Shown here: positions 54,036 to 64,000 of the stretch, piece after piece
Position numbering within the stretch: position 1 is the first letter of the stretch
How the letters are laid out: every line of letters begins with the position of its first letter
From: Thiohalocapsa sp963698775
Lineage (GTDB): Bacteria; Pseudomonadota; Gammaproteobacteria; Chromatiales; Chromatiaceae
Reading direction: 5' to 3'
Assembly: GCA_963698775.1 (NCBI GenBank)
Contig: CAVOSE010000068.1
Location: 7,548 to 71,547, forward strand
Length of the DNA: 64,000 bases
Notes under the pieces: generated by a model
What the model was told of the DNA's origin: nothing
Seen by the model: the letters and a program-made list of their open reading frames with translations, nothing else
The model's database searches: none
Program-made: the position numbers and the translations under genes

Positions 54036-54092
54036 GCGGAAAATGCCGATAAAGCGGCGTTTTTCGAGCTTTCCGCATCAGGCCCCTCCATC

Positions 54093-54665
54093 ATGAGATT
54101 TCGACCCTTGAAGCTGTTGTTCAGTTCGCTGTTCGTGCTCTCCCTGAGCACATCGGTGGCGGCCATGTCCGTGTTGCCCGGTTGCTCGGCCAAGCGCGCC
54201 GAGGACGTCACAGTGGCGCCGCGCTCCGGGGCCTTGCTGGCGGACAAGATCGTGGTCAAAAAGAGCCAGCGCCGGCTCTATTTGATGCGCAACGGCAAAC
54301 CGTTCAGGACTTATCGTGTCAGTTTGGGAACCAGTCCCGTCGGTCACAAGCTGCGCCGTGGCGACAATCGGACGCCGGAGGGGCGCTACTACATCGACTG
54401 GCGCAACCCACGCAGCAACTTTACCAAGGCACTGCATATCTCTTATCCGAATCGTGACGACCAGCTGAAGGCGCGGCGCGCCGGTTGGGATCCCGGCGGT
54501 ATGATCATGATCCATGGCGAGCCGCGGTCGCAGCGGCACCGAGACCTGCGTTACCTCGTCAGCGGTGAGGACTGGACGCAGGGTTGTATCGCCGTGTCCA
54601 ACCTGGCCATCGACGAGATTTGGCGCTACACCACGGACGGTACTCCGATCGAGATCTTGCCCTAA
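54093..54665 (+). CDS. L,D-transpeptidase (YkuD) family protein, exported
   Basis: The 190 residues have a signal peptide (about 1-25) with a nearby LPGC that may be a weak lipobox. The YkuD domain spans about 50-190: KIVVKKSQRRLYLMRNGKP, IMIHGEPRSQRHR and the active-site region DWTQGCIAVSN with the nucleophile Cys. It forms 3-3 peptidoglycan cross-links or related bonds. It is the second such enzyme in the window and lacks the long linker of the first. The start ATG 54093 opens the signal peptide. Confidence 0.88.
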   Translation: MRFRPLKLLFSSLFVLSLSTSVAAMSVLPGCSAKRAEDVTVAPRSGALLADKIVVKKSQRRLYLMRNGKPFRTYRVSLGTSPVGHKLRRGDNRTPEGRYYIDWRNPRSNFTKALHISYPNRDDQLKARRAGWDPGGMIMIHGEPRSQRHRDLRYLVSGEDWTQGCIAVSNLAIDEIWRYTTDGTPIEILP

Positions 54666-54680
54666 GGAGATCGACGCCGT

Positions 54681-56024
54681 TCATCTGGCGTCTCCGGTCG
54701 AGTCGACGGGTGCGTCCGCGACCGTCACCGCGCGTCGGCCCCAGACCGCGTACACGGGGTCTGCCACCGGCATGCGGTCGGCATACTTGTCGTCCGCGGG
54801 TCGGGGCAGACCACGCAGACTCCAGGTGTTGAGTTCGTCGAACAGACCGGATTCGAGAAAGTACTCAAGCACCACTCCGGGGCGCTCGAACTCGTGGGTG
54901 CCTTCCCAGATTTGAATGGCCTTGGGCGGAAACCAACGGTTCGAGAAGGTTACGATCAGCAGTCCTCCCGGCTCCAATACCCGCGCAAGCTCGCGGAAGA
55001 CATCGAAGGGCTTGATCAGGTACTCAACCGAGACGGTGCAGATGGCGGCATCGAAAGCGGCGTCGTGGAATGGCAAAAGCGCATCACGATTCAGGTCCTG
55101 CACCACCCGCTCCGACAGGACCGGGTTGGCGTCGAGCTCAGCGCGATTCATACCCAGACCTGTTACAGACGCTGTCTTCAGCGTTGCGGGCAAGTGCGAG
55201 TGCCAGCTCGCCATTAGGTCTAGCACGCGGGCTCCGTCTGGTATCAGTCTTCGGTAGAGCGCGGAGATTTCGCCAATCGCGACGCGATCGATATGGTCGA
55301 CGAAACGTGGCTGGCGGTAGAAGGCGGCGTCCGGGCTTGGATCGGCGCGGGAGAAGGGCAGGTCGGACAGGAAATCGGTGGGCAATCCGCGCCAGCGTGC
55401 CTGCATGCCAGGGCCGCCGGCGGTCACCAAGTCGTGAATCTCGTTGCGGCGGCCGCCGCGTTTGTCAGCTTGTCCCGAGATCGACTCGATGGTCAGCGCC
55501 AGTTCTAGCATCTTGTCCGCGAGCGGGTGGTTTAGGTCGGCCTGCAGCACGTCGTCGTCGACGGTCGCGATGCGAAATGGCGTGCGGTCGGATTCAAAGA
55601 CGCCGGCGACATCGCGCAAGATGCCCTTGGGATAGAAACGGCCGTTGCGTGGCTGTACCTGGCCGCGCCGCATGAAGCAGCGATCGAACTGGGATGGGCG
55701 GAGGTTCAACAACTGATCTCCCTGGTAGGCTGCGATCAGCTCTCCCGGCGCGAAACGATGACTGGCCTGATGACCGACGGGCTGACCCAGCACCTCCTGC
55801 TTCAGCTTCGGCGGCAACAGATCGGGCGACAGATTAAGCAGCGGCGTCGCTAAGCCGTCGCAATGGCTCGCATGCGCGCTTTGCCAGCGCAGTTCGAAAC
55901 GCAGGGCAGCCATCGCCATGGCACGGGTACGCCCGAGCCGGGGCGCCTCGACGGTGCCAGTGTCCGGACTCTCGGGGGCGGCTTTGACCTCTGGGTCGGG
56001 TGAATCGTCGGGAGCTGTTTTCAT
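54681..56024 (-). CDS. Class I methyltransferase with N-terminal FKBP/SlyD-like domain
   Basis: This protein has 447 residues. The first 180 contain a segment like the end of a SlyD-type FKBP (FYPKGILRDVAGVF ... LQADLNHPLADKMLELALTI); the same DxNHPL landmark is in the fkpB gene here. Residues 250-400 form a SAM methyltransferase with a changed motif I (VLDLMASWHSHLP instead of GxGxG) and later motifs YLIKPFDVFRELARVLEPGG and LLIVTFSNRWFPP. This motif-I variant occurs in a known Methyltransf_11-like group. The substrate is unknown. A TTG start at 56069 is possible but unlikely. Confidence 0.72.
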   Translation of the reverse strand: MKTAPDDSPDPEVKAAPESPDTGTVEAPRLGRTRAMAMAALRFELRWQSAHASHCDGLATPLLNLSPDLLPPKLKQEVLGQPVGHQASHRFAPGELIAAYQGDQLLNLRPSQFDRCFMRRGQVQPRNGRFYPKGILRDVAGVFESDRTPFRIATVDDDVLQADLNHPLADKMLELALTIESISGQADKRGGRRNEIHDLVTAGGPGMQARWRGLPTDFLSDLPFSRADPSPDAAFYRQPRFVDHIDRVAIGEISALYRRLIPDGARVLDLMASWHSHLPATLKTASVTGLGMNRAELDANPVLSERVVQDLNRDALLPFHDAAFDAAICTVSVEYLIKPFDVFRELARVLEPGGLLIVTFSNRWFPPKAIQIWEGTHEFERPGVVLEYFLESGLFDELNTWSLRGLPRPADDKYADRMPVADPVYAVWGRRAVTVADAPVDSTGDAR

Positions 56025-56322
56025 TGGCCTGGTAAAGAATCGGTCCGCCGTTCGAGCCTCTCCGAACAACCTGCGCGACGCACCCTGTCAACCGTCTGGT
56101 CGCTTTTCAAGCTTGAACGCCGTTTCTGTGACGGTTAGCATAACGGGTTGGCGACGGCCTCTAAACCTGGACTCGACGGCCTGATGTCCGCACCATGCGG
56201 CGAATGCCGTATCAACGGCGTCGACCGAAAGCGAACATGGCGCCGTTATCCCGAGCTGAAACCTCGCCGACACCAAGCGTCCTAGCGACCCCCTCTTAAT
56301 TTCCCGCGATCGAGAACACTCC

Positions 56323-56988
56323 ATGGCGAACGATACCAACGTGACCTGGCATGAACACCAGGTCTCGCGCGAAGCGCGTGAGCGCGTCAACGGCCACAAG
56401 GGCTGCGTGATCTGGTTCACCGGGCTGAGCGGCTCCGGCAAGAGCACGGTGGCCAACACCCTGGACCACCTGCTGGCTGGTTACGGGCTGCACAGCGCGG
56501 TATTGGATGGCGACAACGTGCGCCATGGCCTCAACGCCGGTCCCGGCATGCTGCATGAGACGCACGGCGAGGAGTACGCCAACCGCTTCGGTCTCGGCTT
56601 TTCCGCGATCGATCGCGAGGAGAACATTCGTCGCATCGGTGCCGTCGCGCAGCTCTATTGCGAGGCCGGACTGATCGCGCTGACCGCGTTCATCAGTCCC
56701 TACCGCATCGACCGCGATCGTGTGCGTGCCACGATGAAGCCTGGCGAGTTCATCGAGGTGTTCGTCGACACGCCCCTGTCGATCTGTGAAGAACGCGACC
56801 CGAAGGGCCTGTACAAAAAGGCCCGGGCCGGTGAGATCAAGCACTTCACGGGGATCGACGACCCCTATGAGGCGCCCGAGGCCCCCGAGCTGACGTTGAT
56901 GGCCGGAGAAAAGACGCCGCACGATCTTGCCTACGAGGTGATCGACTTCCTCGCGATCAGAGAGTTCATCCCGCAACCAAAGGACTAA
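56323..56988 (+). CDS. cysC: Adenylylsulfate kinase
   Basis: The 221 residues have a P-loop GLSGSGKST at 34-42, the motif DGDNVRHGLN, the active Ser in AFISPYRIDRDRVR and the lid region RDPKGLYKKARAGEIKHFTG, all of APS kinase. It converts APS to PAPS for sulfate assimilation or sulfonation. It stands alone without cysDN or cysH here. Its last 23 bases overlap, on the other strand, the end of bioA. The ribosome site is weak (GAGA). Confidence 0.95.
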   Translation: MANDTNVTWHEHQVSREARERVNGHKGCVIWFTGLSGSGKSTVANTLDHLLAGYGLHSAVLDGDNVRHGLNAGPGMLHETHGEEYANRFGLGFSAIDREENIRRIGAVAQLYCEAGLIALTAFISPYRIDRDRVRATMKPGEFIEVFVDTPLSICEERDPKGLYKKARAGEIKHFTGIDDPYEAPEAPELTLMAGEKTPHDLAYEVIDFLAIREFIPQPKD

Positions 56989-58325
56989 CGGCAGCGGCCC
57001 TCGCAATGTCGTCGCCGAACTCCGCGACGATCCCAGTTGTCGCGGCGCACAGGGCGGCCAACTGCGCGTCGCTGACGATGTACGGCGGCATCAAATAGAC
57101 CAAGCGTCCGAATGGACGCACCCACACCCCTCGTTCGACGAAGCGCCGCTGCACGTCAGCGCATCGGCACCGGCGCGGCCATTTCGACCACGCCGATGGC
57201 GCCGAGGACACGGACGTCGGTCACGCCTGGCTGGCCACGGCAGCGGGCGAGGCCCGCATTCAAGCCTAGCTCGATCCGCCTAATATTTGCCTGCCAGTCT
57301 TCTCCCATCAGCAGGTCAATGCTGGCGTTGGCGATGGCGCAGGCGAGGGGATTCCCCATGAACGTCGGGCCATGCATGAAGGCCCCGGGTTCGGCGCTGG
57401 AAATGGTTCTTGCCACTTCCTCCGTGGCCAGTGTTGCGGCCGATGTCAGGTAACCGCCAGTCAGTGCCTTGCCAAGGGTCATGATGTCGGGGCTGATGCC
57501 AGCGTGCTCGCAGGCAAACAGGCGTCCACTGCGGCCGAAGCCGGTTGCGATCTCGTCGGCGATCAGCAGAACGCCCCGGTGGTCGCACTCGGCGCGCACT
57601 CGCGCCAGATAATCCGCCGAGTAGAAGCGCATACCGCCGGCACCCTGGACGATGGGCTCGAGGATGACCGCCGCCAGCTCGTCGGCATGGCCTTCCATCA
57701 AGTCTCGGAAACCGGCGATATCGACATCAGTGCAGGGCTGCCCGAAGCGGGGGCTCGGCGCGGGGGCGAACAATTGTTTCGGCAGTATGTCGCCGAACAG
57801 ATGATGCATACCGGTGACCGGATCGCAGACGGACATGGCGTCGAAGGTGTCGCCATGGTAGCCCCCACGAACGGTCAGAAAGCGGGTACGCCTCGGGCGG
57901 CCGACCGCCTGTTGGTATTGCAGCGCCATCTTCATGGCGACCTCGACCGACACCGAACCAGAGTCGCACAGGAAGACGTGCTGCAACGGGGCAGGGGTCA
58001 GTTCCACCAGGCGTTCGATCAGGTCAACGGCTGGCTCGTGCGTCAGACCGCCGAACATGATGTGGGACATGCGTCCAAGCTGATCGAGGGCGGCGGCATT
58101 CAATACGGGATGGTTGTAGCCGTGGATCGCGCACCACCAGGACGCCATGCCATCGATCAGTCGCCGCCCGTCCATCAACTCGATCTCGCAACCGGCGGCG
58201 GCGCGCACCGGATAGACCGGGTCGCGGTCGATGGTAGAGGTATACGGATGCCAGGCGTGCTTCGCATCGAGCGCCAGCAGGCGCTCGATACGCTGTGCCG
58301 GGTCGCTGCTCCCGGCTGTCGTCAT
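56966..58325 (-). pseudogene. bioA: bioA (adenosylmethionine-8-amino-7-oxononanoate aminotransferase) with one-base frameshift
   Basis: The main frame from ATG 58325 encodes a fold-type-I PLP aminotransferase: SWWCAIHGYNHP, GYHGDTFDAMSVCDP, LIADEIATGFGRSGRLFAC and the PLP Lys in LGKALTGGY. It stops early at 57156 after VVEMAAPVPMR. The expected C-terminus (QRRFVERGVWVRPFGRLVYL) continues in another frame to 56966. Deleting the single base 57161 restores 452 residues, normal for BioA. It is a biotin-synthesis step using SAM as amino donor. It is either inactivated or a sequence error; the rest is undecayed. Its ATG overlaps the stop of the 114-residue gene upstream. Confidence 0.9.
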
Positions 58326-58666
58326 CCGAGCACTTCCAGTTCGCGTACCAAGGCCTTCAAGTCTGTCTCTTCCTCCAGCGCGCCCTCCCAAAAGCGATAG
58401 TGGCGCGCGGCTGGTCCGTCGCCGACTGTCAGCTCGGCCATAAAGCCGGTCGTACCTTCCGGTGCGGGATGCTCACGAGGGTCTCCGATGGCGTCGAGTG
58501 CCGCGATGAGGCGTTCGCGCTGGGAGGCGTCGATCATACCTTTCGCCGGCTTGCGGCTGGTGTAGTCGCCGAAGTCGATGTTGAAGTGGCCGTCAGGATT
58601 GACGTCGATGATCAGCATGTAATCGTCTTGGCCGACGACGCGATAGTTGATACGGGGTAGGGACAT
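58322..58666 (-). CDS. Hypothetical protein in a coupled unit with bioA
   Basis: The 114 residues form an acidic alpha/beta-looking protein: MSLPRINYRVVGQDDYMLII, FNIDFGDYTSRKPAKGMIDA and ARHYRFWEGALEEETDLKAL. No signal or membrane segment is present. I do not recognise the family. Its stop overlaps the bioA ATG (ATGA), so the two are translated together. Confidence 0.72.
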   Translation of the reverse strand: MSLPRINYRVVGQDDYMLIIDVNPDGHFNIDFGDYTSRKPAKGMIDASQRERLIAALDAIGDPREHPAPEGTTGFMAELTVGDGPAARHYRFWEGALEEETDLKALVRELEVLG

Positions 58667-58798
58667 GGTATTGGCTCCTGATCTGCTCGATCGCCCTGGC
58701 GCTAGCGGGCGCCTGCCCTTGGAGCATAGCGCAGATGTCGGTTGGCCTCGCCTGGCTTCCTATGGGGCCATCTTGCCGCGTTGGGCGGCGGCGCCTTG

Positions 58799-59806
58799 TC
58801 AGGGCTGGGCCAACTGCTGCCGGCCGGCCCAGTCCCGCGCGAACTGCCAGGCGGTGCGACCGCTGCGCGAGCCGCGGCGTAAGGCCCATTGCAGTGCCAT
58901 GCGCTCGGTCTCGGCGGCATCGTTGGTCTCCACTGCCAAGTGCTCGAGCCAATGCCGACAGATGCTCAGATACTGTTCCTGGCCAAAGGGGTAGAACGAC
59001 AACCAGAGGCCGAATCGATCCGACAGGGAGATCTTTTCCTCGACGTTTTCGCCCTGGTGAATCTCGCCGTCGATCATGCGTGCTTCACGGTTCTCTTGCT
59101 GTAACTCCGGCAACAGGTGACGTCGGTTGGACGTGGCGTAAATGAGTAGATTCTCCGGTGGCGCACCGATGGAGCCGTCGAGGATGGCCTTGAGCGCCTT
59201 GTAACCGGATTCGCCGGCGTCGAAAGACAGGTCGTCGCAGTAGAGAATGAAGCGCTCCGGGCGATCGTGAATCAGGTCCAGGATGTCCGGCAGATCAATC
59301 AGGTCGTCCTTGTCGACCTCGATGAGTCGCAGACCCCGTTCCCGATAGGTGTTGAACAAGGCCTTGATCAGTGACGATTTGCCGGTACCCCGTGCGCCCC
59401 ACAGCAGGGCGTTGTTGGCGCCGGCGCCAGCGAGAAACTGCCGTGTATTGCGATCGATCTCGTCGCGCTGGACGTCCACGCAGCAGAGGTCGGCGAGGGT
59501 GATGGCATGGGTTCGATGCACCGCCTCCAGGCGACCACGTGCCCCGGTTTTGCGCCAGCGCCAGGCGAAGGCGCTCCAGTCGGGGTCGGCGCTGTCAGGC
59601 AGCCAGGGCTCGATGCGATCGAGCAGCAGCGCAGCACGTTGCAGCACCTGCTCCAGCGATTCGTTCGTGCCTCGGGGTAGGTCCTGCGGCGAAACCGCCT
59701 CCGGCACCGGATGCCCGCTCTGGGCCGAAGCTGATTTCGGTGCCGTTTCCGGGATAGGGCGTGGTGTTGTCACGATGCATGTCTCAGGCGGCGACGCGGC
59801 CAGCAT
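58799..59806 (-). CDS. DUF815-type AAA ATP-binding protein
   Basis: The 335 residues have a helical N-terminal region (about 35-110). The ATPase core has Walker A WGARGTGKSSLIKALF, the region VDKDDLIDLPDILDLI and Walker B FILYCDDLSF. A YATSNRRHLLPE sensor motif and the segment DRFGLWLSFYPFGQEQYL follow, diagnostic of this family. The role of DUF815 ATPases is unknown. The gene is followed by a possible promoter gap and preceded, on the same strand, by ettA 22 bp upstream, so it may be in the ettA transcript. Confidence 0.86.
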   Translation of the reverse strand: MLAASPPETCIVTTPRPIPETAPKSASAQSGHPVPEAVSPQDLPRGTNESLEQVLQRAALLLDRIEPWLPDSADPDWSAFAWRWRKTGARGRLEAVHRTHAITLADLCCVDVQRDEIDRNTRQFLAGAGANNALLWGARGTGKSSLIKALFNTYRERGLRLIEVDKDDLIDLPDILDLIHDRPERFILYCDDLSFDAGESGYKALKAILDGSIGAPPENLLIYATSNRRHLLPELQQENREARMIDGEIHQGENVEEKISLSDRFGLWLSFYPFGQEQYLSICRHWLEHLAVETNDAAETERMALQWALRRGSRSGRTAWQFARDWAGRQQLAQP

Positions 59807-59828
59807 TCCGCCGGCGTTCCGCCAGCTT

Positions 59829-61496
<1,668 letters not shown>

Positions 61497-61710
61497 GGGT
61501 ATTGGATAGGATTCGGGTTAGAGGTTTCGGTGGCGATGCGGGCATCAGCTTCGAAGCCGGCCGGGCAGGGCATCGCGGTGCTCGTCATGAAGGCGCGATT
61601 TTGCGCGTTTGTTGCGTCAATGTCCAAAATCTGGCCGGTGCTGCTGCCTATTCTGGCGTCTCGTGGTCGGCCTGATCGACAACTTGCTGGTTGTTTACGG
61701 AGGAAGCTGC

Positions 61711-62811
61711 ATGCGTACTAGGACTATCCCCATGGTTGGATTCGTCGCCCCCAGCGGCACTGGCAAGACCACGTTGTTGCGCAAGCTGGTTCCGGTCTTG
61801 CGCGAGCGCGGTGTCCACCTGGGCTACCTCAAGCACACGCACCATGCGTTTCAGATCGACACCCCTGGCAAGGACAGCTACGAGGTGGCCGAGGCCGGCG
61901 CGGAGCAGGTGATGCTGGCCTCTACTGCTGGCTGGGCGCTGATCGACCGGCGGCCGGCGTCGGTGGCCGACCTCGTTGACGCGGATCTGGCGGAGTTTTC
62001 CGCGCGGTTCGATGCCGATTTGCTCGACTTGCTCTTGGTGGAGGGATTCCATCGTTCACGCTACCCAAAGATCGAGGTCCACCGCTCGACCAACGGAAAG
62101 GCGCCGATGTATCCCGACGACGCCGACATCATCGCGGTGGTGACCGATACCACGCTGCCGGGCGATGAACACCCACCCGCACTGTCCATCGAGGACCCGG
62201 CCGCCATCGCCGATTTTATCGTCGAGCGTCTGGGGGACGGACGGTTCGCCGGCACCGACCCGCGGGATGAGTTGGTCGATTATTATTGCCGGATGCGCGC
62301 CATCGGCCGTAACCCTGCCCGCACCGGTAGTGCCTCGGTGCGGGTCGGTGCGCGCTTCTGGATCACGCCTGCCGACCTTTGCGGCATACTCGGCCGGGAG
62401 CATCTGATCGCCTGTGCGCTCGATGACGATCGACTGCCCGATGGCGTATCGCCTGATGCCGCCGTTCATCGCCAAATCTATCGACAACAGCCGGACGCCC
62501 GCGCCGTGCTGCATGCCCACGGACCCTACGCGATCGCGGTCAGCTTTGGCGGTCGGGACTTTCAGCCCGCGGATTCTCCTGGGGCGCAGGGTCTCGGCAG
62601 CGTGCCGGTGCTGGCCATCGAGGCCGATGGGTTTGAGGAGCAGGCCCCAAGCCTGGTCGCAGAGGCCCTCGCGACCTATCCCCTGTGCCTGGTCGCCAGC
62701 CATGGCAGCTATGCCTGGGGCCTGGACCTGGAAGCGGCCTCACGGCAAACCGATCTGCTCGAACTGTCTGCCCAGATCTACGTCCTTGCACGGCAGGCGG
62801 CCGCCTTGTAA
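61711..62811 (+). CDS. MobB-like GTP-binding domain fused to class II aldolase domain
   Basis: The 366 residues contain two modules. About 1-170 is MobB-like: P-loop GFVAPSGTGKTTLLRKLVP (residues 10-28), LKHTHHAFQIDTPGKDSY and LLVEGFHRSRYPKIEVHR, as in the adaptor that helps make the guanine-dinucleotide form of molybdenum cofactor. About 185-366 is a class II aldolase/adducin fold with metal ligands His268 and His270 (HAHGPYAIAVSFGG) and His331 (VASHGSYAWG). The start ATG 61711 has GGAGGA upstream; the frame is open further back. The combined function is unknown, and no other mob genes are near. Confidence 0.85.
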   Translation: MRTRTIPMVGFVAPSGTGKTTLLRKLVPVLRERGVHLGYLKHTHHAFQIDTPGKDSYEVAEAGAEQVMLASTAGWALIDRRPASVADLVDADLAEFSARFDADLLDLLLVEGFHRSRYPKIEVHRSTNGKAPMYPDDADIIAVVTDTTLPGDEHPPALSIEDPAAIADFIVERLGDGRFAGTDPRDELVDYYCRMRAIGRNPARTGSASVRVGARFWITPADLCGILGREHLIACALDDDRLPDGVSPDAAVHRQIYRQQPDARAVLHAHGPYAIAVSFGGRDFQPADSPGAQGLGSVPVLAIEADGFEEQAPSLVAEALATYPLCLVASHGSYAWGLDLEAASRQTDLLELSAQIYVLARQAAAL

Positions 62812-62832
62812 GCGGCGGGAGCGCGGCCCGCG

Positions 62833-63702
62833 CTAGGGCTCCGCGCTGAGATAGCAGATCCACCCGGCGTCGGCGTCGGCGCGCTCGACCGGTTCAAAGA
62901 TGCCGTCGGCCTCGCCATCGGCATCCCAGCCCTGCCAGTAACAAATCACGCGACTGAATCCCGCCTCCACCAGCAGCTCCCGAATCTCCGGCAATGTCCA
63001 CAGTCGCCATTGGTAACTGAACGCCCGCTGTAGCCGCGACCCGTCGGGAAACGCGAAATGGATGTGGCAGGTCATCTCGCCGGTGATCGGGTTATAGCCC
63101 TCTTGCTCCCAGCCGTAGGTGAAACACCCGTCGTCGTCGTTGATCTCACGTTGTTCGAGAATCTCCCGGAAGGCATCGTAGCCGCCATAGGCATCGAGAA
63201 AGAAGACGCCGTCCTCGGCCAGTGCCGACCGGACCTCCTTGAAATACCGCCGCAGGGCTGCCCGCTCCTTGAATAGCCAATAGCTGAAGTTCATCGCCGC
63301 GACGATGTCGTGCCGCTCGGTATCCGCGTCCGCTGCGTTGCCGCAGCGCAACTCCACGCGCGCGACCGCCTCCGGCCTCAGGTCAGATAGATTGTGGCGG
63401 AGGCCCCAGTCGAGCACGGTCTGATCCAGATCCACACCGACGGCTCGATTCCGTCGATGCCGGCCGACCCACTCGCAGCAGACCGCCGCGGTACCGCAAA
63501 AGTCCTCACGCAGGCGCCGAGCGGGTCGTCCCCGCAGCAGTCGAAAACGCTGCTCGAAGAAATTCACCTCCGCCTCGGCGCATTGCACCGCGCGCTCATA
63601 GAGCCGATGGGCATCGGCAGCAGCAGCCTGTCCGAAGACGTCCGGGGCAGCTTGCGCGGCACCGGACGGGGAGGTCGAGGGGGTGGTGGAGGGCATCGAC
63701 AT
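62833..63702 (-). CDS. Class I SAM-dependent methyltransferase
   Basis: The 289 residues have motifs REDFCGTAAVCCEWVGR (motif I variant), AVGVDLDQTVLDWG and ARVELRCGNAADA, MNFSYWLFKERAALRRYF, and a predicted cupin-like or swapped C-terminal beta region with YWQGWDADGEADG. The low-complexity N-terminus (Ser/Thr/Pro, 1-20) may be extra. The substrate is unknown. It is convergent with the MobB-aldolase gene, 21 bp away. Confidence 0.85.
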   Translation of the reverse strand: MSMPSTTPSTSPSGAAQAAPDVFGQAAAADAHRLYERAVQCAEAEVNFFEQRFRLLRGRPARRLREDFCGTAAVCCEWVGRHRRNRAVGVDLDQTVLDWGLRHNLSDLRPEAVARVELRCGNAADADTERHDIVAAMNFSYWLFKERAALRRYFKEVRSALAEDGVFFLDAYGGYDAFREILEQREINDDDGCFTYGWEQEGYNPITGEMTCHIHFAFPDGSRLQRAFSYQWRLWTLPEIRELLVEAGFSRVICYWQGWDADGEADGIFEPVERADADAGWICYLSAEP

Positions 63703-63804
63703 CGTTTTCGAATTGCATCAAGATACAGGTTCGCTTATTCTTACCGGCTCGCACATGCCCCGTCGACCGTCGCGGTCGACGACCCACGGCCGTAGCGTAT
63801 CTTT

Positions 63805-63892
63805 GGAGAGGTGTCCGAGTGGCTTAAGGAGCACGCCTGGAAAGTGTGTATAGGTTAACAGCCTATCGAGGGTTCGAATCCCTCCCTCTCCG
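63805..63892 (+). tRNA. tRNA-Ser (anticodon GGA)
   Basis: The acceptor GGAGAGG pairs with CCTCTCC (63885-63891). The D region is GTCCGAGTGGC-like, and the anticodon stem-loop is CACGCCTGGAAAGTGTG with anticodon GGA. A long class-II variable arm (TATAGGTTAACAGCCTATC) follows, and the T loop is GGTTCGAATCCC. Encoded CCA follows at 63893-63895. The length with its variable arm fits serine. Confidence 0.96.
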
Positions 63893-64000
63893 CCATCCAT
63901 GCCCTAGACTTGATTATAAGCAGCCAGCTAAAGATGTCGCATTTTTCTAGGCGACCCTTCGGCGATTCCTACCCCAGTTTCTGACCTGACGAACGGTATC

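Larger units (their letters stand above)
53686..54092. other. Divergent intergenic region with repeats
   Basis: 407 bp between the SQR-like gene and the second L,D-transpeptidase. It holds copy 3 of the dispersed palindrome (53927-53952) and a GC hairpin (54017-54035). The plus-strand frame is open from 53883, but the signal peptide of the transpeptidase begins only at 54093. No clear promoter was placed. Confidence 0.45.

Noticed and set aside
63718..63900. Minus-strand frame opening MDGGEGGIRTLDRLL over the tRNA
   Set aside because: It is the antisense of tRNA-Ser; GGEGGIRTLD is a well-known false protein start produced by serine tRNA genes.
63930..63960. Terminator-like GTCGC...GCGAC with internal T-run after the tRNA
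   Set aside because: The T-run is in the loop, not after the stem, so it does not fit a Rho-independent terminator.

Overview
This 64 kb, GC-rich window reads as ordinary chromosome of a gammaproteobacterium. The gene content points to a sulfur-oxidising lineage of the Chromatiales / purple-sulfur-bacterium type. It has a rhodanese-tusA-dsrE2 sulfur-transfer cluster beside siroheme synthase (cysG), a sulfide:quinone-reductase-like flavoprotein, adenylylsulfate kinase and several rhodanese or thioredoxin-like proteins. No photosynthesis, dsrAB, sox, phage, transposase or CRISPR genes are visible, so phototrophy cannot be concluded from this window.

Left part (1-14 kb): a truncated Crp/Fnr-type regulator diverges from a NarX-NarL two-component pair. 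Next come a very long fused flavoprotein (NfnA-like + GltD/NfnB-like + rubredoxin/rubrerythrin), a tandem universal stress protein, a thiolase, and an RND efflux permease with its membrane-fusion protein. Middle-left (14-24 kb): a histidine phosphatase, a B12-binding radical SAM enzyme, an ABC-2 exporter pair, a DegS-like protease, an FmdB-type protein, a ScsD/TlpA-like thioredoxin, a periplasmic rhodanese, and a solute-binding protein divergent from a MESH1-like HD hydrolase.

Sulfur cluster (24-29 kb): cysG diverges from a rhodanese, followed by tusA (with its own recognisable promoter) and dsrE2, then a convergent FadL-type porin with a clear terminator. 29-41 kb: a LysR regulator, a PerM-type permease with NnrU, a YgbA-like NO-response protein with a perfect FNR/DNR-type box, an L,D-transpeptidase lipoprotein, accA-tilS and pqiABC. 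41-49 kb: a second RND system whose permease gene carries a one-base frameshift, a YciK-like SDR, an SlpA-like FKBP, a 46-residue Cys-rich membrane protein and rimO.

Right part (49-64 kb): hexanucleotide microsatellites, pbpC, a lipoprotein, an SQR-like flavoprotein with a 52-residue companion, a second L,D-transpeptidase, an FKBP-like/methyltransferase fusion, cysC, a frameshifted bioA, a DUF815-type ATPase, ettA, a MobB-class II aldolase fusion, a methyltransferase and tRNA-Ser(GGA).

Two themes recur. The first is nitrogen-oxide or anaerobic control: the Crp/Fnr protein, NarXL, NnrU and YgbA, with matching candidate DNA boxes. The second is sulfur transfer and siroheme. Several intergenic regions also carry short dispersed palindromic repeats that no gene explains. 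The most unusual protein architectures are the Nfn-rubrerythrin, MobB-aldolase and FKBP-methyltransferase fusions. Two one-base frameshifts (RND permease, bioA) are either real pseudogenes or sequence errors.
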